DNA from: Maritimibacter alkaliphilus HTCC2654
GTDB taxonomy: Bacteria; Pseudomonadota; Alphaproteobacteria; Rhodobacterales; Rhodobacteraceae
Length of the DNA: 64,000 nt
Assembly: GCF_000152805.1 (NCBI RefSeq)
Contig: NZ_CH902578.1
Coordinates: 2,135,834 to 2,199,833 of the forward strand
Direction of reading: 5' to 3'
The position numbers and the translations under genes were made by a program. The notes under the pieces are model-generated. The model worked only from the letters and a program-made list of their open reading frames with translations. It made no database searches and was not told the origin of the DNA. Shown here piece after piece: positions 37,177 through 47,527 of this stretch; the first letter of the stretch is position 1; each line of letters begins with the position of its first letter.

Positions 37177-37962
37177 ATGAAACATGCCTTTGCCGCCGTT
37201 CTTCGGCTGACCCTGATTCTGTGCTTGATGCCCGTGATCGTTCAGGCCGCCCCGAACGGCTTTCAGAACCACGTGTTCAACGGACGTGCGCCGGTGACGC
37301 AGGGCGGGGTGGTGACCTTTCACGTCGAAGACGGCGATTGCAGCAGCCGGGACTATGGCGACGGGCGCGGGGAAAGCGATTGCTTCAACGGCAATCTCAG
37401 ATCCCGGCTCGCCTATCGCGACCATGCGAGCCTTGGCCAAAGTCTGGAATACGCGATGGAGATCTTCGTGCCCGCCGGGTTCCGCTATGGCGGCGGACCG
37501 AACCGCCGCAGTTTGCTGGAAGTGGCGGAGTGGCAGCGGATCAACACGATCAAGAACCACATCCACACGCTCCACCTCGACAGCGTCAAGGGGCTTACCT
37601 TCGACGACACCCGCTGCATCCCGCCCAGCGCCTTCGGTCAGTGGAACAGCGTCAAGGTTCAGGTGAAATGGTCGGCGGGGGATGACGGGTTCCTGCAAGT
37701 GATCTGCAACGACACGCCGGTCGTGAGTTTCCGGGGGCAAACCGCGATCCCCCGCGATTGCGGCCAGCCGGGCGTGTTTCAGTGCGTGCCGGACCTTCAG
37801 CGCGTGAACCAGCCCGTGCAGTTCCAAGTCGGCATCCTGTTTCGCGGCTATGGCGAACGGGGGCGTCTCGACGGCCTGAGCCGCATGGGGCGTGTCCCGC
37901 CCGAGGGCGGTTTCACCGTCCAGATGCGCAATATTCGGGTGTCGCGCATTCAGGTGCGGTAA
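37177..37962 (+). CDS. Secreted polysaccharide-lyase-like protein
   Basis: This 261-residue protein has a signal peptide (about 1-24, ending VQA) and a beta-jelly-roll-like domain resembling the heparin-lyase I type polysaccharide lyase family (Pfam Polysacc_lyase), with VEDGDCSSRDYGDGRGESDC near residue 50. Six cysteines could form disulfides in the periplasm or outside. The substrate cannot be read. A regulator or sugar gene is not adjacent, so a free-standing glycan-active protein is the most one can say. Confidence 0.7.
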   Translation: MKHAFAAVLRLTLILCLMPVIVQAAPNGFQNHVFNGRAPVTQGGVVTFHVEDGDCSSRDYGDGRGESDCFNGNLRSRLAYRDHASLGQSLEYAMEIFVPAGFRYGGGPNRRSLLEVAEWQRINTIKNHIHTLHLDSVKGLTFDDTRCIPPSAFGQWNSVKVQVKWSAGDDGFLQVICNDTPVVSFRGQTAIPRDCGQPGVFQCVPDLQRVNQPVQFQVGILFRGYGERGRLDGLSRMGRVPPEGGFTVQMRNIRVSRIQVR

Positions 37963-38130
37963 CCTGACGGGATCTGAGGAGTTCGGCACCCTTGGGCACG
38001 ATCCACGCGCGCCGCCGAAGCGACCGATCCTTGGCGCGGGACTGTGGACATGCCTGCCCGGATCGGCAAACCTGCCGGCGGGGCCGCAAACCCCGACGGG
38101 GACAACAATATTCGGACACCGGACGCAACC

Positions 38131-39327
38131 ATGGCCTTCGCTGACCTCACGACCGACTACAAGGGTGCCAAGGGGGCGATCTTCCGGCTGGCGCTGGCGA
38201 CGGGTATCCGCACGGTTCTGACTGCCGGGTTCTATCGCTTCTGGATGAAGACGCGGATGCGCCGGTATTACTGGAGCGCGATCCGCCCCGGTGGGATGCC
38301 GTTGGAATATGTCGGGCGACCGACCGAGAAGCTGCTCGGTTTTCTGACCGCTGTCGTCTTCCTCGCCTTCTACATCGGTATCGTGAACCTGATCCTGATG
38401 TTCTTCTCGTTCTCGCTGTTCGAGGGGAACACGCCCGCCTATGCGGTTTCGGTCGTCGGGATCACGCCGCTGATCTTCTTCGCCCAATACCGCGCCCGCC
38501 GCTATGTGCTGGCCCGCACGCGGTGGCGCGGTATCCGCTTCGGGCTCGAACCGGGGGTCGCGGGCTTTGTTTGGCGTTCGCTGCTTCATTGGGGGCTGAC
38601 GGTGCTGACGGCGGGGCTTTACTGGCCGGTCAAGACCTATTGGCTCGAGAAGTACCGGACCGACCGGACCTTCTATGGCGAACAGCGGATGCATCAGGGC
38701 GGGTCGTGGCGGATGCTCATCAAACCGATGCTGCACCTTTACCTGTCGGCCGCCCTGCTCGCCGGCACCATCGGGATGCTCATCGCGACCGAAGACCCGC
38801 GTTTCGCGCCCCTCATCTTCATCGCCGTGCCGTGGTTTTTCTTCGGCCTCGCCGCATGGAAGGCGGGGAGCTTTCGTGCGCTGACCAACACCAAGACCAT
38901 CGGGGAGGCACGGCTCAAGGCCAGCCCGCGCACCGGGCGGATCGTCGGCATCTATGCGGGCGGGTGGGCCGCGATGGGCGGGATCTTCATCGCCGCCGGT
39001 ATCGGCGTCTCGATCCTGTTCGGGATCATCTTCGCCGCGACCGGCTTCGCGCTCGAAAACATCGACGAGGACGGGTATCTCACCACGCTCGGCAACCTGC
39101 CCGCCTTCGTCCCGATCCTGTTCGGGATCATCACATATTTCGCAATCTTCATCTTCTGGGGCGTGCTGAAAGAGGTGTTCATCACTCTGCCCGTCGCCCA
39201 GCATTTCGCGGAAACGACCGAGATCGAGAACCCGCAGGCGCTGCTCGGCATCAAGCAGCGCGCCCGTGACGAATTCGCCGAGGCCGAAGGCTTTGCCGAT
39301 GCCCTGCCGCTGGGAGATGCGTTTTGA
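38131..39327 (+). CDS. DUF898/YjgN family membrane protein
   Basis: This protein of about 398 residues has seven or so hydrophobic segments in paired repeats. Each repeat contains a TxGFYRFWMKTRMRRYYW- or TAGLYWPVKTYWLEKYR-like motif (about 30 and 165), characteristic of the DUF898 (YjgN) family. An in-frame ATG at 38044 would add 29 residues and cannot be excluded. The stop overlaps the M48 peptidase start (TTGA), and in many bacteria DUF898 and M48 genes are neighbours. The function is unknown. Confidence 0.85.
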   Translation: MAFADLTTDYKGAKGAIFRLALATGIRTVLTAGFYRFWMKTRMRRYYWSAIRPGGMPLEYVGRPTEKLLGFLTAVVFLAFYIGIVNLILMFFSFSLFEGNTPAYAVSVVGITPLIFFAQYRARRYVLARTRWRGIRFGLEPGVAGFVWRSLLHWGLTVLTAGLYWPVKTYWLEKYRTDRTFYGEQRMHQGGSWRMLIKPMLHLYLSAALLAGTIGMLIATEDPRFAPLIFIAVPWFFFGLAAWKAGSFRALTNTKTIGEARLKASPRTGRIVGIYAGGWAAMGGIFIAAGIGVSILFGIIFAATGFALENIDEDGYLTTLGNLPAFVPILFGIITYFAIFIFWGVLKEVFITLPVAQHFAETTEIENPQALLGIKQRARDEFAEAEGFADALPLGDAF

Positions 39328-40577
39328 CCGATATTTACGGCGCAGCCCCCGCGGTGGAAGAACCGGAAGACAAGGCGGTCTACGCGGATTACGTCGACGG
39401 CACGGACCCGGTCATGCATCGCGTGTCGCTGGAACTGTCGCGGAGCCATCTGAACATCATCATGCCCGATGGCGAACGTATCCTGTGGCCGCTGGACGAG
39501 GTGCGCGCGCTGAAGGATCAGGCCTATTCCGATGGGGTGGTTCTGGCGCAGGGCTTCGACGACATGGCGCGGCTCAAGGTCGACAACCCCTTCGTGGCCA
39601 AGGAACTGCGCGCGGTCGCGCCACGGCTCAACCGGGCGCAGCCGGTGACGAACTGGGGCAGGATCGGCGCCTGGGCCAGTGGTGCGGTGGCGAGCGTCGC
39701 GCTCATCATCTTCGTGCTGGTGCCGATCATGGCGGATCAACTTGCCACCTACCTGCCGCCCGAGGGCGAGCAGGCGCTGGGGGATGCCACGTTCGAGCAG
39801 ATCCGGGGTGCCTTGGGGCGTGAGAACGCCGCGGTCAGGCTGTGCGAGGATTCGGACGGGCTTGCCGCTATCGACGCGATGGTGGATCGGCTGGCCCCGG
39901 ACGACGACCTGCCCTATCCCGTTCGCATCGCCGTGCTGGACCATGAACTCGTCAACGCCTTCGCCCTGCCCGGCGGGCGCGTGATCCTGTTCCGGGGGCT
40001 GATCGACGAGGCGGAGAACCCCGAAGAGGTCGCTTCGATCCTCGCGCACGAGATTGGGCATGTCGTGAACCGCGATCCGACCCGCGATGCGCTGCGGTCG
40101 GCCGGGTCCATCGGCGTGCTGGGTCTGCTCTTCGGCGATTTCGCGGGCGGGACGGTTGTGCTGATGCTCGCCAACCAGCTTATCAACGCCAAGTATTCGC
40201 AGGCCGCCGAAACCGGGGCTGACGACTATGCCCACGACCTGATGCGTGACGCGGGCCTCGACCCCGCAGCACTCGGCACGATCTTTCAGCGGCTGATGGA
40301 CGAATACGGCGACGCCGAAGGGATCGCGGCCCATTTCGCCTCGCACCCGCAGATGATCCGCCGGATCGAAAGCGCGCAGGCGGCGTCCGAGGGCGGCGAA
40401 TACGGCCTGCCGGTCATCACCGAAGCCCAGTGGCAGGACATGCGCAGCATGTGCGGCGATAGCCATGCCGAACAGGACGCGCCCGAGGACGATGAAAACG
40501 GCGGAGGACGGATCGAACGCCGGGTGGACGAGCCCGATGCGGGGCGCGGCGGCGGCACGCTCGGCGGCGAGAACTGA
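39324..40577 (+). CDS. M48 family metallopeptidase with membrane segment
   Basis: This 417-residue protein has one clear membrane segment (about 116-136) and the zinc-protease motif LAHEIGHVVNRD (about 238-249), with the third ligand Glu in AAETGADDYA (about 295). A cytoplasmic domain precedes the anchor, so the protease part is probably periplasmic. It begins at TTG 39324 inside the DUF898 stop. It may act in membrane-protein quality control with its partner; this is inferred from coupling only. Confidence 0.87.
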   Translation: MTDIYGAAPAVEEPEDKAVYADYVDGTDPVMHRVSLELSRSHLNIIMPDGERILWPLDEVRALKDQAYSDGVVLAQGFDDMARLKVDNPFVAKELRAVAPRLNRAQPVTNWGRIGAWASGAVASVALIIFVLVPIMADQLATYLPPEGEQALGDATFEQIRGALGRENAAVRLCEDSDGLAAIDAMVDRLAPDDDLPYPVRIAVLDHELVNAFALPGGRVILFRGLIDEAENPEEVASILAHEIGHVVNRDPTRDALRSAGSIGVLGLLFGDFAGGTVVLMLANQLINAKYSQAAETGADDYAHDLMRDAGLDPAALGTIFQRLMDEYGDAEGIAAHFASHPQMIRRIESAQAASEGGEYGLPVITEAQWQDMRSMCGDSHAEQDAPEDDENGGGRIERRVDEPDAGRGGGTLGGEN

Positions 40578-40587
40578 GCGCGGGCCG

Positions 40588-41388
40588 ATGCGGATCATGT
40601 CTTTGAACAGTTGGGGCGGCACCCTGTGGGACAGCCTGCTTCCCTATCTGCGCGACGAATCCCCGGATGTGCTGTGCCTGCAAGAGGTCGTGCATTCCCC
40701 GGCCTCGCCGCGCGACTGGCTGATCTACCGCGACGGCGATCACGTGCTCGACCAACGCGCGAACCTGCTTCGTGACGTGACCGGGGCGCTGCCCGACCAC
40801 GTTCCGCTGTTCTGCCCGGCTGCGCGCGGCACACTGTGGGACGGGGACGACCCGGTGCCGTCGTTCTGGGGTCTCGCGACCTTCGTTCACCGCGATCTGC
40901 CCATCGTCGGGCAGGTGCAGGGTTTCGTTCACAAGGGGTTCGAGGCAAACGGGTTCGGAGAGCACCCACGCTCGCGCAGCGGCCATGCCGTCAGGGTCTG
41001 GGACGACCGGCTGGACCGGGGCGTGAGCATCGCCCAGATGCACGGGCTGCGCGACCTTGCGGGCAAGATGGACACGCCGGAGCGCGCGGTGCAGGCGCGT
41101 CGGTTCCTTGGGCTGCTTCGCGCCGTGGCCGAGCCGGGGGACGCCACGGTCCTATGCGGCGATTTCAACGTCGAACCGGGCAGCGAGACATTGAGCTATC
41201 TGGCCGACGAGGGGTTCGACGAGCTGGTGACCGGCGGGGGGCACCCGACCACCCGGACCAGCCATTACCCGAAGCCGGGGCGGTTCGCCGATTACATGCT
41301 GGTCGGCCCTGACACCCGGCCCGCCGCGTTCGAGGTGGTGCGCGACCCCGAAGTGTCAGACCACTGCCCGCTGGTGCTGACGCTTTAG
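40588..41388 (+). CDS. Endonuclease/exonuclease/phosphatase family protein
   Basis: This 266-residue EEP-fold protein has the metal-binding motifs SLNSWGG (about 5-11), LCLQEVVHS (Glu about 35), GDFNVEPGSE (about 192-201) and the catalytic SDHCPLVLTL at the C-terminus. Members hydrolyse phosphodiesters of nucleic acids, lipids or metabolites; no specificity motif stands out. Its start is 10 bases after the M48 stop and its end overlaps the convergent cytochrome P450 gene by four bases. Confidence 0.87.
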   Translation: MRIMSLNSWGGTLWDSLLPYLRDESPDVLCLQEVVHSPASPRDWLIYRDGDHVLDQRANLLRDVTGALPDHVPLFCPAARGTLWDGDDPVPSFWGLATFVHRDLPIVGQVQGFVHKGFEANGFGEHPRSRSGHAVRVWDDRLDRGVSIAQMHGLRDLAGKMDTPERAVQARRFLGLLRAVAEPGDATVLCGDFNVEPGSETLSYLADEGFDELVTGGGHPTTRTSHYPKPGRFADYMLVGPDTRPAAFEVVRDPEVSDHCPLVLTL

Positions 41389-42746
41389 ACGGGTTCCACG
41401 TCCAGCCAGACACCGCCCTTGGGCCGCAGCGACAGGATCATGACCGGTTCGGGATCGCGGCCCGGAATTGCGGTGAACCGGAACCGGGCCAGCATCGTGG
41501 CCAGCACGATCACCGCCTCCTGCATCGCGAAATCCATGCCGAGGCACACGCGCGGCCCCGCGCCGAACGGCAGGAAGGCGTAGCGGTCGATGGCCTTGGG
41601 GTCCGCGAACCGGTCGGGATCGAACCCGTTCGGATCGTCCCACAACACCTCGGACCGGTGCAGCGCGTAGAACGGCAGGAGCATGACGTCGCCTGCGCGC
41701 ACCTCGCGGTCGCGAAGCTGGTCGGGTTTCATCGCCGTGCGCGACAGGATCGCGACGGGTGGATACAGGCGCATCGTCTCAAGCAGGATCTGCCGAATGT
41801 AGGGCAGGTTCGCGACATCTTCGGCCCCGGCGGGGCGGTCGCCCAGCACCTCACGCGCCTCGGTCCGCGCCCGCTCCTGAACCGCCGGATCGAAGGCCAC
41901 GAGGTAAAGCGCCCAAGACAGCGTCAATGCGGTCGTCTCATGCCCGGCGACGAGGAAGGTGAGCAGGTTGTCCCGCAATTCTTCCGCTGTCATGGTCCGC
42001 CCCGTCTCGGGGTCCGAGGCCCCGATGAGCAGGTCGAGCAAGGGCGGCGGATCGGCAGGCTCGCGGCCCATCCGCGCCTCGACCGCCTTGTCGGTGGCGC
42101 GGATCAGATCTGCGATGATCGCCTTTCCCACCACCCGCTTGGGGCGCGGCACGAAGGCGGGCACCTTGAGAATGTCGAGGAGCGAGGCTTTGCCCGCCGT
42201 TTCCAGATACCTGTCGATGGCACGATGCGCGACTTCGCGCGGAATCGCCGTATCCTCGGACATCGACACGGCCGCGATCACCTCGAACGCGGTCTGAAGC
42301 ATCTCCTGATACATGTCCTGCCGCCCCGGTCTGGCGGCAATCCGCCGACACGACGCCTCGGCCGCCTCGGTCATCACGGGCGTGAGCGCGGTCAGGTTGC
42401 GCGGGGCAAAGACCGGCATCGCGGCGCGCCGCTGCCATCGCCAATGCGCGCCTTCGGCAAGGAACAGACCGTTGCCGAGCGCGGGCCGCAGCATCGCCTG
42501 CGCCTCTTCGCTTTTCGGGTAATCCGCCGCCGCATCCTTTAAAATCCGCTTCAAAGACGGGGGATCCATGACCATGTGGAACCGCCGAACGACATGGCCG
42601 GAGACGATGGCCTGGGTGAAGGCGATCTTGGGCAGGAGCGCCAGCGCATTGCCCTGCATCGCGCGAACGGCCTCCAGAAAGCGCCGCGGGCGTTCGGGGA
42701 CCGGGACCGCGACGGGTTTGCGTTCGGGGGGCTGATCGAGCGTCAT
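41385..42746 (-). CDS. Cytochrome P450
   Basis: This 453-residue protein has the I-helix oxygen-binding motif AGHETT (about 273-278), the ExxR motif ETMR (about 337), and the heme-binding loop FLPFGAGPRVCLG (Cys about 403). It is of soluble bacterial type, without a membrane anchor. The substrate is unknown. A redox partner ferredoxin is not next to it. ATG 42746 is preferred because the longer reading is antisense to the lipoprotein gene region. Confidence 0.92.
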   Translation of the reverse strand: MTLDQPPERKPVAVPVPERPRRFLEAVRAMQGNALALLPKIAFTQAIVSGHVVRRFHMVMDPPSLKRILKDAAADYPKSEEAQAMLRPALGNGLFLAEGAHWRWQRRAAMPVFAPRNLTALTPVMTEAAEASCRRIAARPGRQDMYQEMLQTAFEVIAAVSMSEDTAIPREVAHRAIDRYLETAGKASLLDILKVPAFVPRPKRVVGKAIIADLIRATDKAVEARMGREPADPPPLLDLLIGASDPETGRTMTAEELRDNLLTFLVAGHETTALTLSWALYLVAFDPAVQERARTEAREVLGDRPAGAEDVANLPYIRQILLETMRLYPPVAILSRTAMKPDQLRDREVRAGDVMLLPFYALHRSEVLWDDPNGFDPDRFADPKAIDRYAFLPFGAGPRVCLGMDFAMQEAVIVLATMLARFRFTAIPGRDPEPVMILSLRPKGGVWLDVEPV

Positions 42747-42844
42747 GGCGTGAGTTTCGCGCCGATGCGCCGGGCAAGCAAGGTCGTGAATTGAACAACC
42801 CCGTCCCAGCGGGTATGCACGAGTGAATCTTTTGAGGAGTGAGC

Positions 42845-43600
42845 ATGCCCCGCCTGACGACTTTCGCCGCCCTGGCCGCCGCCGCGCTTTCCGTTTCGGC
42901 CTGTGCCAAAACCGACGATCTCGCACAGGTGCCCGAACCGATGGGGCGCTTCCTGCTTGGCCATACCGTCACCGTGGTCGAAGAACCCGAGATCGGCCCG
43001 TTTTCGCGCGAAGCGACCGACGAGGCGTGGGAAACCGCGATCAACTTCGCGATGGAAGAGCGTTTCGGGCGTTGGGACGGCGACAAGTATTTCCACATCG
43101 CGACCAAGGTGGACGGCTACGCGCTCGCCATGATCGGGGTGCCCGTGGTGTTCACGCCGAAATCGGTGCTGATCGCATCCGTCACGATCTGGGATGATGA
43201 AAAGGGTGCGCCGGTCACGGACGACCCCAAGATCTTCACCGTGTCCGAGGAACTGTCGCCCGAGGCGCTGATCGGCACCGGCCTGACCAAGACCGCCGAC
43301 GAACAGATGCTGTCGTTGGCCCGCTCTCTCGCCAAGTCAGTGCAGGAATACATGATGGAGAACATCGCGTGGTTCGGTGACGCCTCGCTCATGGACCCGG
43401 CGACCACCTCCGCAGGTACGCCTGCCGCGACCGCGGGCACAGTCCCGCCGCAGTTCGCGCGGGTGAAAGAAGGGGCCGAAGGGGCCGTTCTGGAAGGCGG
43501 CGAAGAGGTCGGCGGCACGTCGTCGGGCGTTCGCAGCGAAACCCCCGGCGGGGTCGAGACGACGACGACCGGCACCACGGTGGTCGAGTCCTCTTCCTGA
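42845..43600 (+). CDS. Predicted lipoprotein with Ser/Thr/Gly-rich C-terminus
   Basis: This protein of about 251 residues has the lipobox LSVSAC (Cys about 19), so it is probably lipidated. A folded domain runs from about 25 to 175, and then a low-complexity tail rich in Gly, Thr, Ser and Glu runs to the end. GAGGAG lies 5 bases before ATG 42845. I recognise no family. It is divergent from the P450 gene. Confidence 0.75.
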   Translation: MPRLTTFAALAAAALSVSACAKTDDLAQVPEPMGRFLLGHTVTVVEEPEIGPFSREATDEAWETAINFAMEERFGRWDGDKYFHIATKVDGYALAMIGVPVVFTPKSVLIASVTIWDDEKGAPVTDDPKIFTVSEELSPEALIGTGLTKTADEQMLSLARSLAKSVQEYMMENIAWFGDASLMDPATTSAGTPAATAGTVPPQFARVKEGAEGAVLEGGEEVGGTSSGVRSETPGGVETTTTGTTVVESSS

Positions 43601-43715
43601 TCCCGACGCGGCGGAATTCCGCGTTTCGTCAGACCTTTGCCGCGGGGGCCGTGGCCCCGTCGGCAAGAAATGCGCCTGCGTCGCCACGTGAGGCTCGCGT
43701 GGGCACCATGTGCGC

Positions 43716-43744
43716 TTGATTTTCCCGGATTCATTGGCTACTTG
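43716..43744 (+). promoter_or_regulatory. Candidate sigma-70 promoter of tuf
   Basis: TTGATT (43716-43721) and TACTTG (43739-43744) are separated by 17 bases, 60 bases upstream of the tuf ATG. The -10 is only a partial match to consensus, so this is a candidate. The 203-base gap holds no gene. Confidence 0.35.
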
Positions 43745-43803
43745 CCCCCCGTATCATGAATCGGACCCGTGTTGGGTTCCTTTACAGACGAGGCGTATGG
43801 CCA

Positions 43804-44979
<1,176 letters not shown>

Positions 44980-45002
44980 TCGGCACTGCCGTTTGAGATC
45001 GA

Positions 45003-45032
45003 AAGGGTCGCCTTCGGGCGGCCCTTTTTCTT
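45003..45032 (+). terminator. Intrinsic terminator after tuf
   Basis: AAGGGTCGCC, loop TTCG, and GGCGGCCCTT form a stem with a stable tetraloop (45004-45027), ending in TTTTTCTTT. It is 24 bases after the tuf stop. Confidence 0.9.
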
Positions 45033-45094
45033 TGTCGGGCGACGGAAAGGCGCCCCGGCACCGTTTGACCCCTGTCCAACCGCAGGGTCGTCAC

Positions 45095-45223
45095 ATGAAA
45101 CCGCTTGTTCTCGCCTACGCCACAGCTGGGTTGCTCATGGCCGCTGCCCTGCATCACACCGATGCGGTCATGGGGTCCGCCGCCGGCCCGGCCGAAACGC
45201 GCGCGGCGACGGCCTCGCGTTGA
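45095..45223 (+). CDS. Possible 42-residue small protein with hydrophobic N-terminus
   Basis: An ORF of 42 codons begins MKPLVLAYATAGLLMAAALHH, which looks like a signal or membrane segment, and ends 47 bases before the ZntB start. A GGTCGTC stretch, not a clear ribosome-binding site, precedes it. It may be a real small membrane protein or chance coding in GC-rich DNA. Confidence 0.3.
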   Translation: MKPLVLAYATAGLLMAAALHHTDAVMGSAAGPAETRAATASR

Positions 45224-45269
45224 CGCCCGACCCCTTCCCTTTTCCGCCCCGGCCCCACATTCTGCGGCC

Positions 45270-46265
45270 ATGACCGGAACCCACATCACCTACGCCCACG
45301 TCCTGAATGGCCCCGACAAGGGCCGCGCCATAACCGAGGAGGAGATGCGGCATGTGCTGAAGGACGACACGCTGGGCTGGGTGCATATCGACGGCAACCA
45401 CCCGGATGCCGAGGCGTGGATCGGCGAGCACCTCGACTATCTCGACCCGCAGGCGGTCGAGGCGCTGGTCGACCGGGCATCGCGCCCCCGGCTGACGCGG
45501 CTGGGCGATGGGCTGATGATCATTCTGCGCGCGATCAACTTCAACGAGGGCGCGGATCCCGAAGACATGATCTCGTTGCGGATCTGGGCCGATGCGCACC
45601 GGATCGTCACCGTGTCCCTGCGCCGCGTGCGCGCGATCGAGCGGCTGGATGCGCGGCTTTCGCTGGGCGAAGGGCCCGAGACGACGGGCGCCTTCCTCGT
45701 CACGCTGATCGAAGACCTCACCGGCAAGATCGGCGATTTCCAGACCGATCTGGACGCCAAGGCCGAGGCGCTGGAAGAGCAGATCATCGCAGAGAGCGGC
45801 GACCACCTGCGCGGCGAGGTCGTGAACCTGCGGCTTCAGGTCATCGCGGCACGGCGCTTTCTCGGCCCGCAGCGGGACGTGATCCGCGCGATTGCCGAAA
45901 GCGACAACCCGGTGATCGATGCCGAGACGCACCGCGAGATCGAGGAAGAGGCGCTGAAGATGACGCGGATCGTCGAAGACCTCGACGAGTTGCGCGATCA
46001 GGCGATGATCCTGCGCGAAGAACTGTCGGGACAGCTTTCGGACCGACTGAACCGCAACATGTTCGTCATGTCGGTCGTCTCGGTCATCTTCCTGCCGCTC
46101 GGGTTCCTCACCGGCCTGTTCGGCGTGAACGTGGGTGGGATGCCCGGAGTGAACGATGGCGATGCGTTCTATTGGCTGGTGGGCTGGCTGTCGCTGTTGG
46201 TCGGTATTCTGGTCTTTTTCCTGTGGCGCGTGCGCTGGATCAGGTTCAGCAGGCGCAGGCGCTGA
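45270..46265 (+). CDS. zntB: ZntB/CorA family metal transporter
   Basis: This 331-residue protein has a long cytoplasmic domain and two C-terminal membrane helices (about 265-288 and 300-320). Between them is GVNVGGMPG (about 288-296), the ZntB-type variant of the CorA GMN signature. ZntB moves Zn2+ across the inner membrane in a proton-coupled way in E. coli. ATG 45270 is chosen; the upstream in-frame reading is proline/arginine-rich and probably not coding. Confidence 0.88.
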   Translation: MTGTHITYAHVLNGPDKGRAITEEEMRHVLKDDTLGWVHIDGNHPDAEAWIGEHLDYLDPQAVEALVDRASRPRLTRLGDGLMIILRAINFNEGADPEDMISLRIWADAHRIVTVSLRRVRAIERLDARLSLGEGPETTGAFLVTLIEDLTGKIGDFQTDLDAKAEALEEQIIAESGDHLRGEVVNLRLQVIAARRFLGPQRDVIRAIAESDNPVIDAETHREIEEEALKMTRIVEDLDELRDQAMILREELSGQLSDRLNRNMFVMSVVSVIFLPLGFLTGLFGVNVGGMPGVNDGDAFYWLVGWLSLLVGILVFFLWRVRWIRFSRRRR

Positions 46266-46337
46266 GGCGGCGCGTTAACCTCTGGTAACTTGGATAATCT
46301 TTCGTTTTTCAATGGGTTGTGACGTTCTCATCATTCC

Positions 46338-46353
46338 AGAATACTAGTATTCT
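46338..46353. promoter_or_regulatory. Perfect 16-base palindrome upstream of the HAD gene
   Basis: AGAATACTAGTATTCT is a perfect palindrome in the 152-base gap between zntB and the HAD phosphatase gene, 65 bases before the latter's ATG. A one-mismatch version is at 13089-13104. It could be an operator for a dimeric regulator. Confidence 0.4.
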
Positions 46354-46417
46354 AGTATCCTGTCCGGGACGCCCCATTCGCCCTTCCCTTCCTCACCGCC
46401 TGCCCTAGGCTCACCTC

Positions 46418-47056
46418 ATGACAGACCCGACACTCCCCCGCCCCGAAGCCGTGATTTTCGATATCGGCAACGTGCTCATCACATGGCAGCCGGAGGATCG
46501 GTACGACGAGATGATCGGGCGCGCGCGGCGCGAGGCGATGTTCGCGACCGTGGATCTGCACGCCATGAACGAACGCTTCGACCGGGGGGAGGTGTTTCGC
46601 GACGTGGTGCAAGAAACCGCCGAAACCTATCCCGAATTCCGCGACGAGATCCTGATGTGGCATGACCGCTGGCTCGACCTTGCCCGCCCGCCGATCGACC
46701 ATTCCGTCCGGCTCCTGCGGGCGCTGCGTGCCAAGGGCGTGCCGGTCTTCGCGCTCACGAATTTCGGGATCGACAGCTTCGCCCTGTCCGAGGCGCGCGA
46801 TACGTTTCTGACAGAGTTCGACCGGCGCTATATCTCGGGCCACATGGGCGTGACCAAGCCGGACCCGCGCATCTACGAGATGGTCGAGGACGATTGCGGG
46901 ATCGCGCCCGAGCGCCTGCTTTTTACCGACGACAGGCCGGACAACATCGCCACGGCGGCCCGGCGCGGGTGGCAGGTGCATCTGTTCGAGGGCCCGAAAG
47001 GGTGGGCCGGCCGCCTTGTCGCAGCCGGCCTGCTGACGCCCGGTGAAGCGGCTTAG
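46418..47056 (+). CDS. HAD family hydrolase (HAD-IA type)
   Basis: This 212-residue protein has the nucleophile motif VIFDIGNVLITW (about 9-20; Asp12), the ALTNFG motif with Thr (about 110), a Lys in VTKPDPRIYE (about 148) and the acidic LLFTDDRPDNI (about 167-177). It is a small-molecule phosphatase or dehalogenase-like enzyme; the substrate is unknown. Its stop overlaps the end of the convergent SRPBCC gene by four bases. Confidence 0.9.
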   Translation: MTDPTLPRPEAVIFDIGNVLITWQPEDRYDEMIGRARREAMFATVDLHAMNERFDRGEVFRDVVQETAETYPEFRDEILMWHDRWLDLARPPIDHSVRLLRALRAKGVPVFALTNFGIDSFALSEARDTFLTEFDRRYISGHMGVTKPDPRIYEMVEDDCGIAPERLLFTDDRPDNIATAARRGWQVHLFEGPKGWAGRLVAAGLLTPGEAA

Positions 47057-47523
47057 GCCAGTTCCAGCGCGTCGAGGTTCTTGTAGGAAATCTCCATCCC
47101 GTCGAGCATTCCGGTTTCCATCATCTCCCGGCGGGTCTGCGCGTCCGGCAGGGTCATGGTCACGACCATATGCGTCGCCTGACCCTTGGCTTTGAAAAGC
47201 GTCTCGACCAGATTGGGCGGGGTCGGGTCAGGCAGATACATCACCTCCTCCTGCAAGATGCGGTTCGGTTCGTCGAGTTCGAGAAAAGTCCCCGTGATCG
47301 TAAAGGTATAGTCGGCCGAGGAATGGACGATCCGATATGTGCCGCCTTCGGTCGCGTCGATCTCGCATTCGACCACGTTGAATGCGTCGTTACCGGACTG
47401 CCATTTCATGAGAAGGTCCGGCTCCATATGCGCGCGCCAGACGAGCGCGGTCGGGGCGTCGAAGTCGCGGGTGACGACGAGTTGCGTGTCGCCGATCAGT
47501 TCGAACGTCAGGGGTTTGGGCAT
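47053..47523 (-). CDS. SRPBCC/AHSA1 domain protein
   Basis: This 156-residue protein has the START-like/AHSA1 pattern: DFDAPTALVWRAHMEPDLLMKW (in part, about 20-40) and TGTFLELDEPNRI (about 96). It lies 4 bases downstream of an ArsR-type regulator gene on the same strand, a frequent bacterial pair in which the regulator controls its partner. It probably binds a hydrophobic ligand in its cavity; no ligand is known. Confidence 0.88.
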   Translation of the reverse strand: MPKPLTFELIGDTQLVVTRDFDAPTALVWRAHMEPDLLMKWQSGNDAFNVVECEIDATEGGTYRIVHSSADYTFTITGTFLELDEPNRILQEEVMYLPDPTPPNLVETLFKAKGQATHMVVTMTLPDAQTRREMMETGMLDGMEISYKNLDALELA

Positions 47524-47527
47524 CGTT

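Noticed and set aside
36925-39204. 759-codon minus-strand frame across the lyase and DUF898 genes
   Set aside because: It has no domain and is low-complexity and charged, antisense to proteins with signal peptide and membrane segments.
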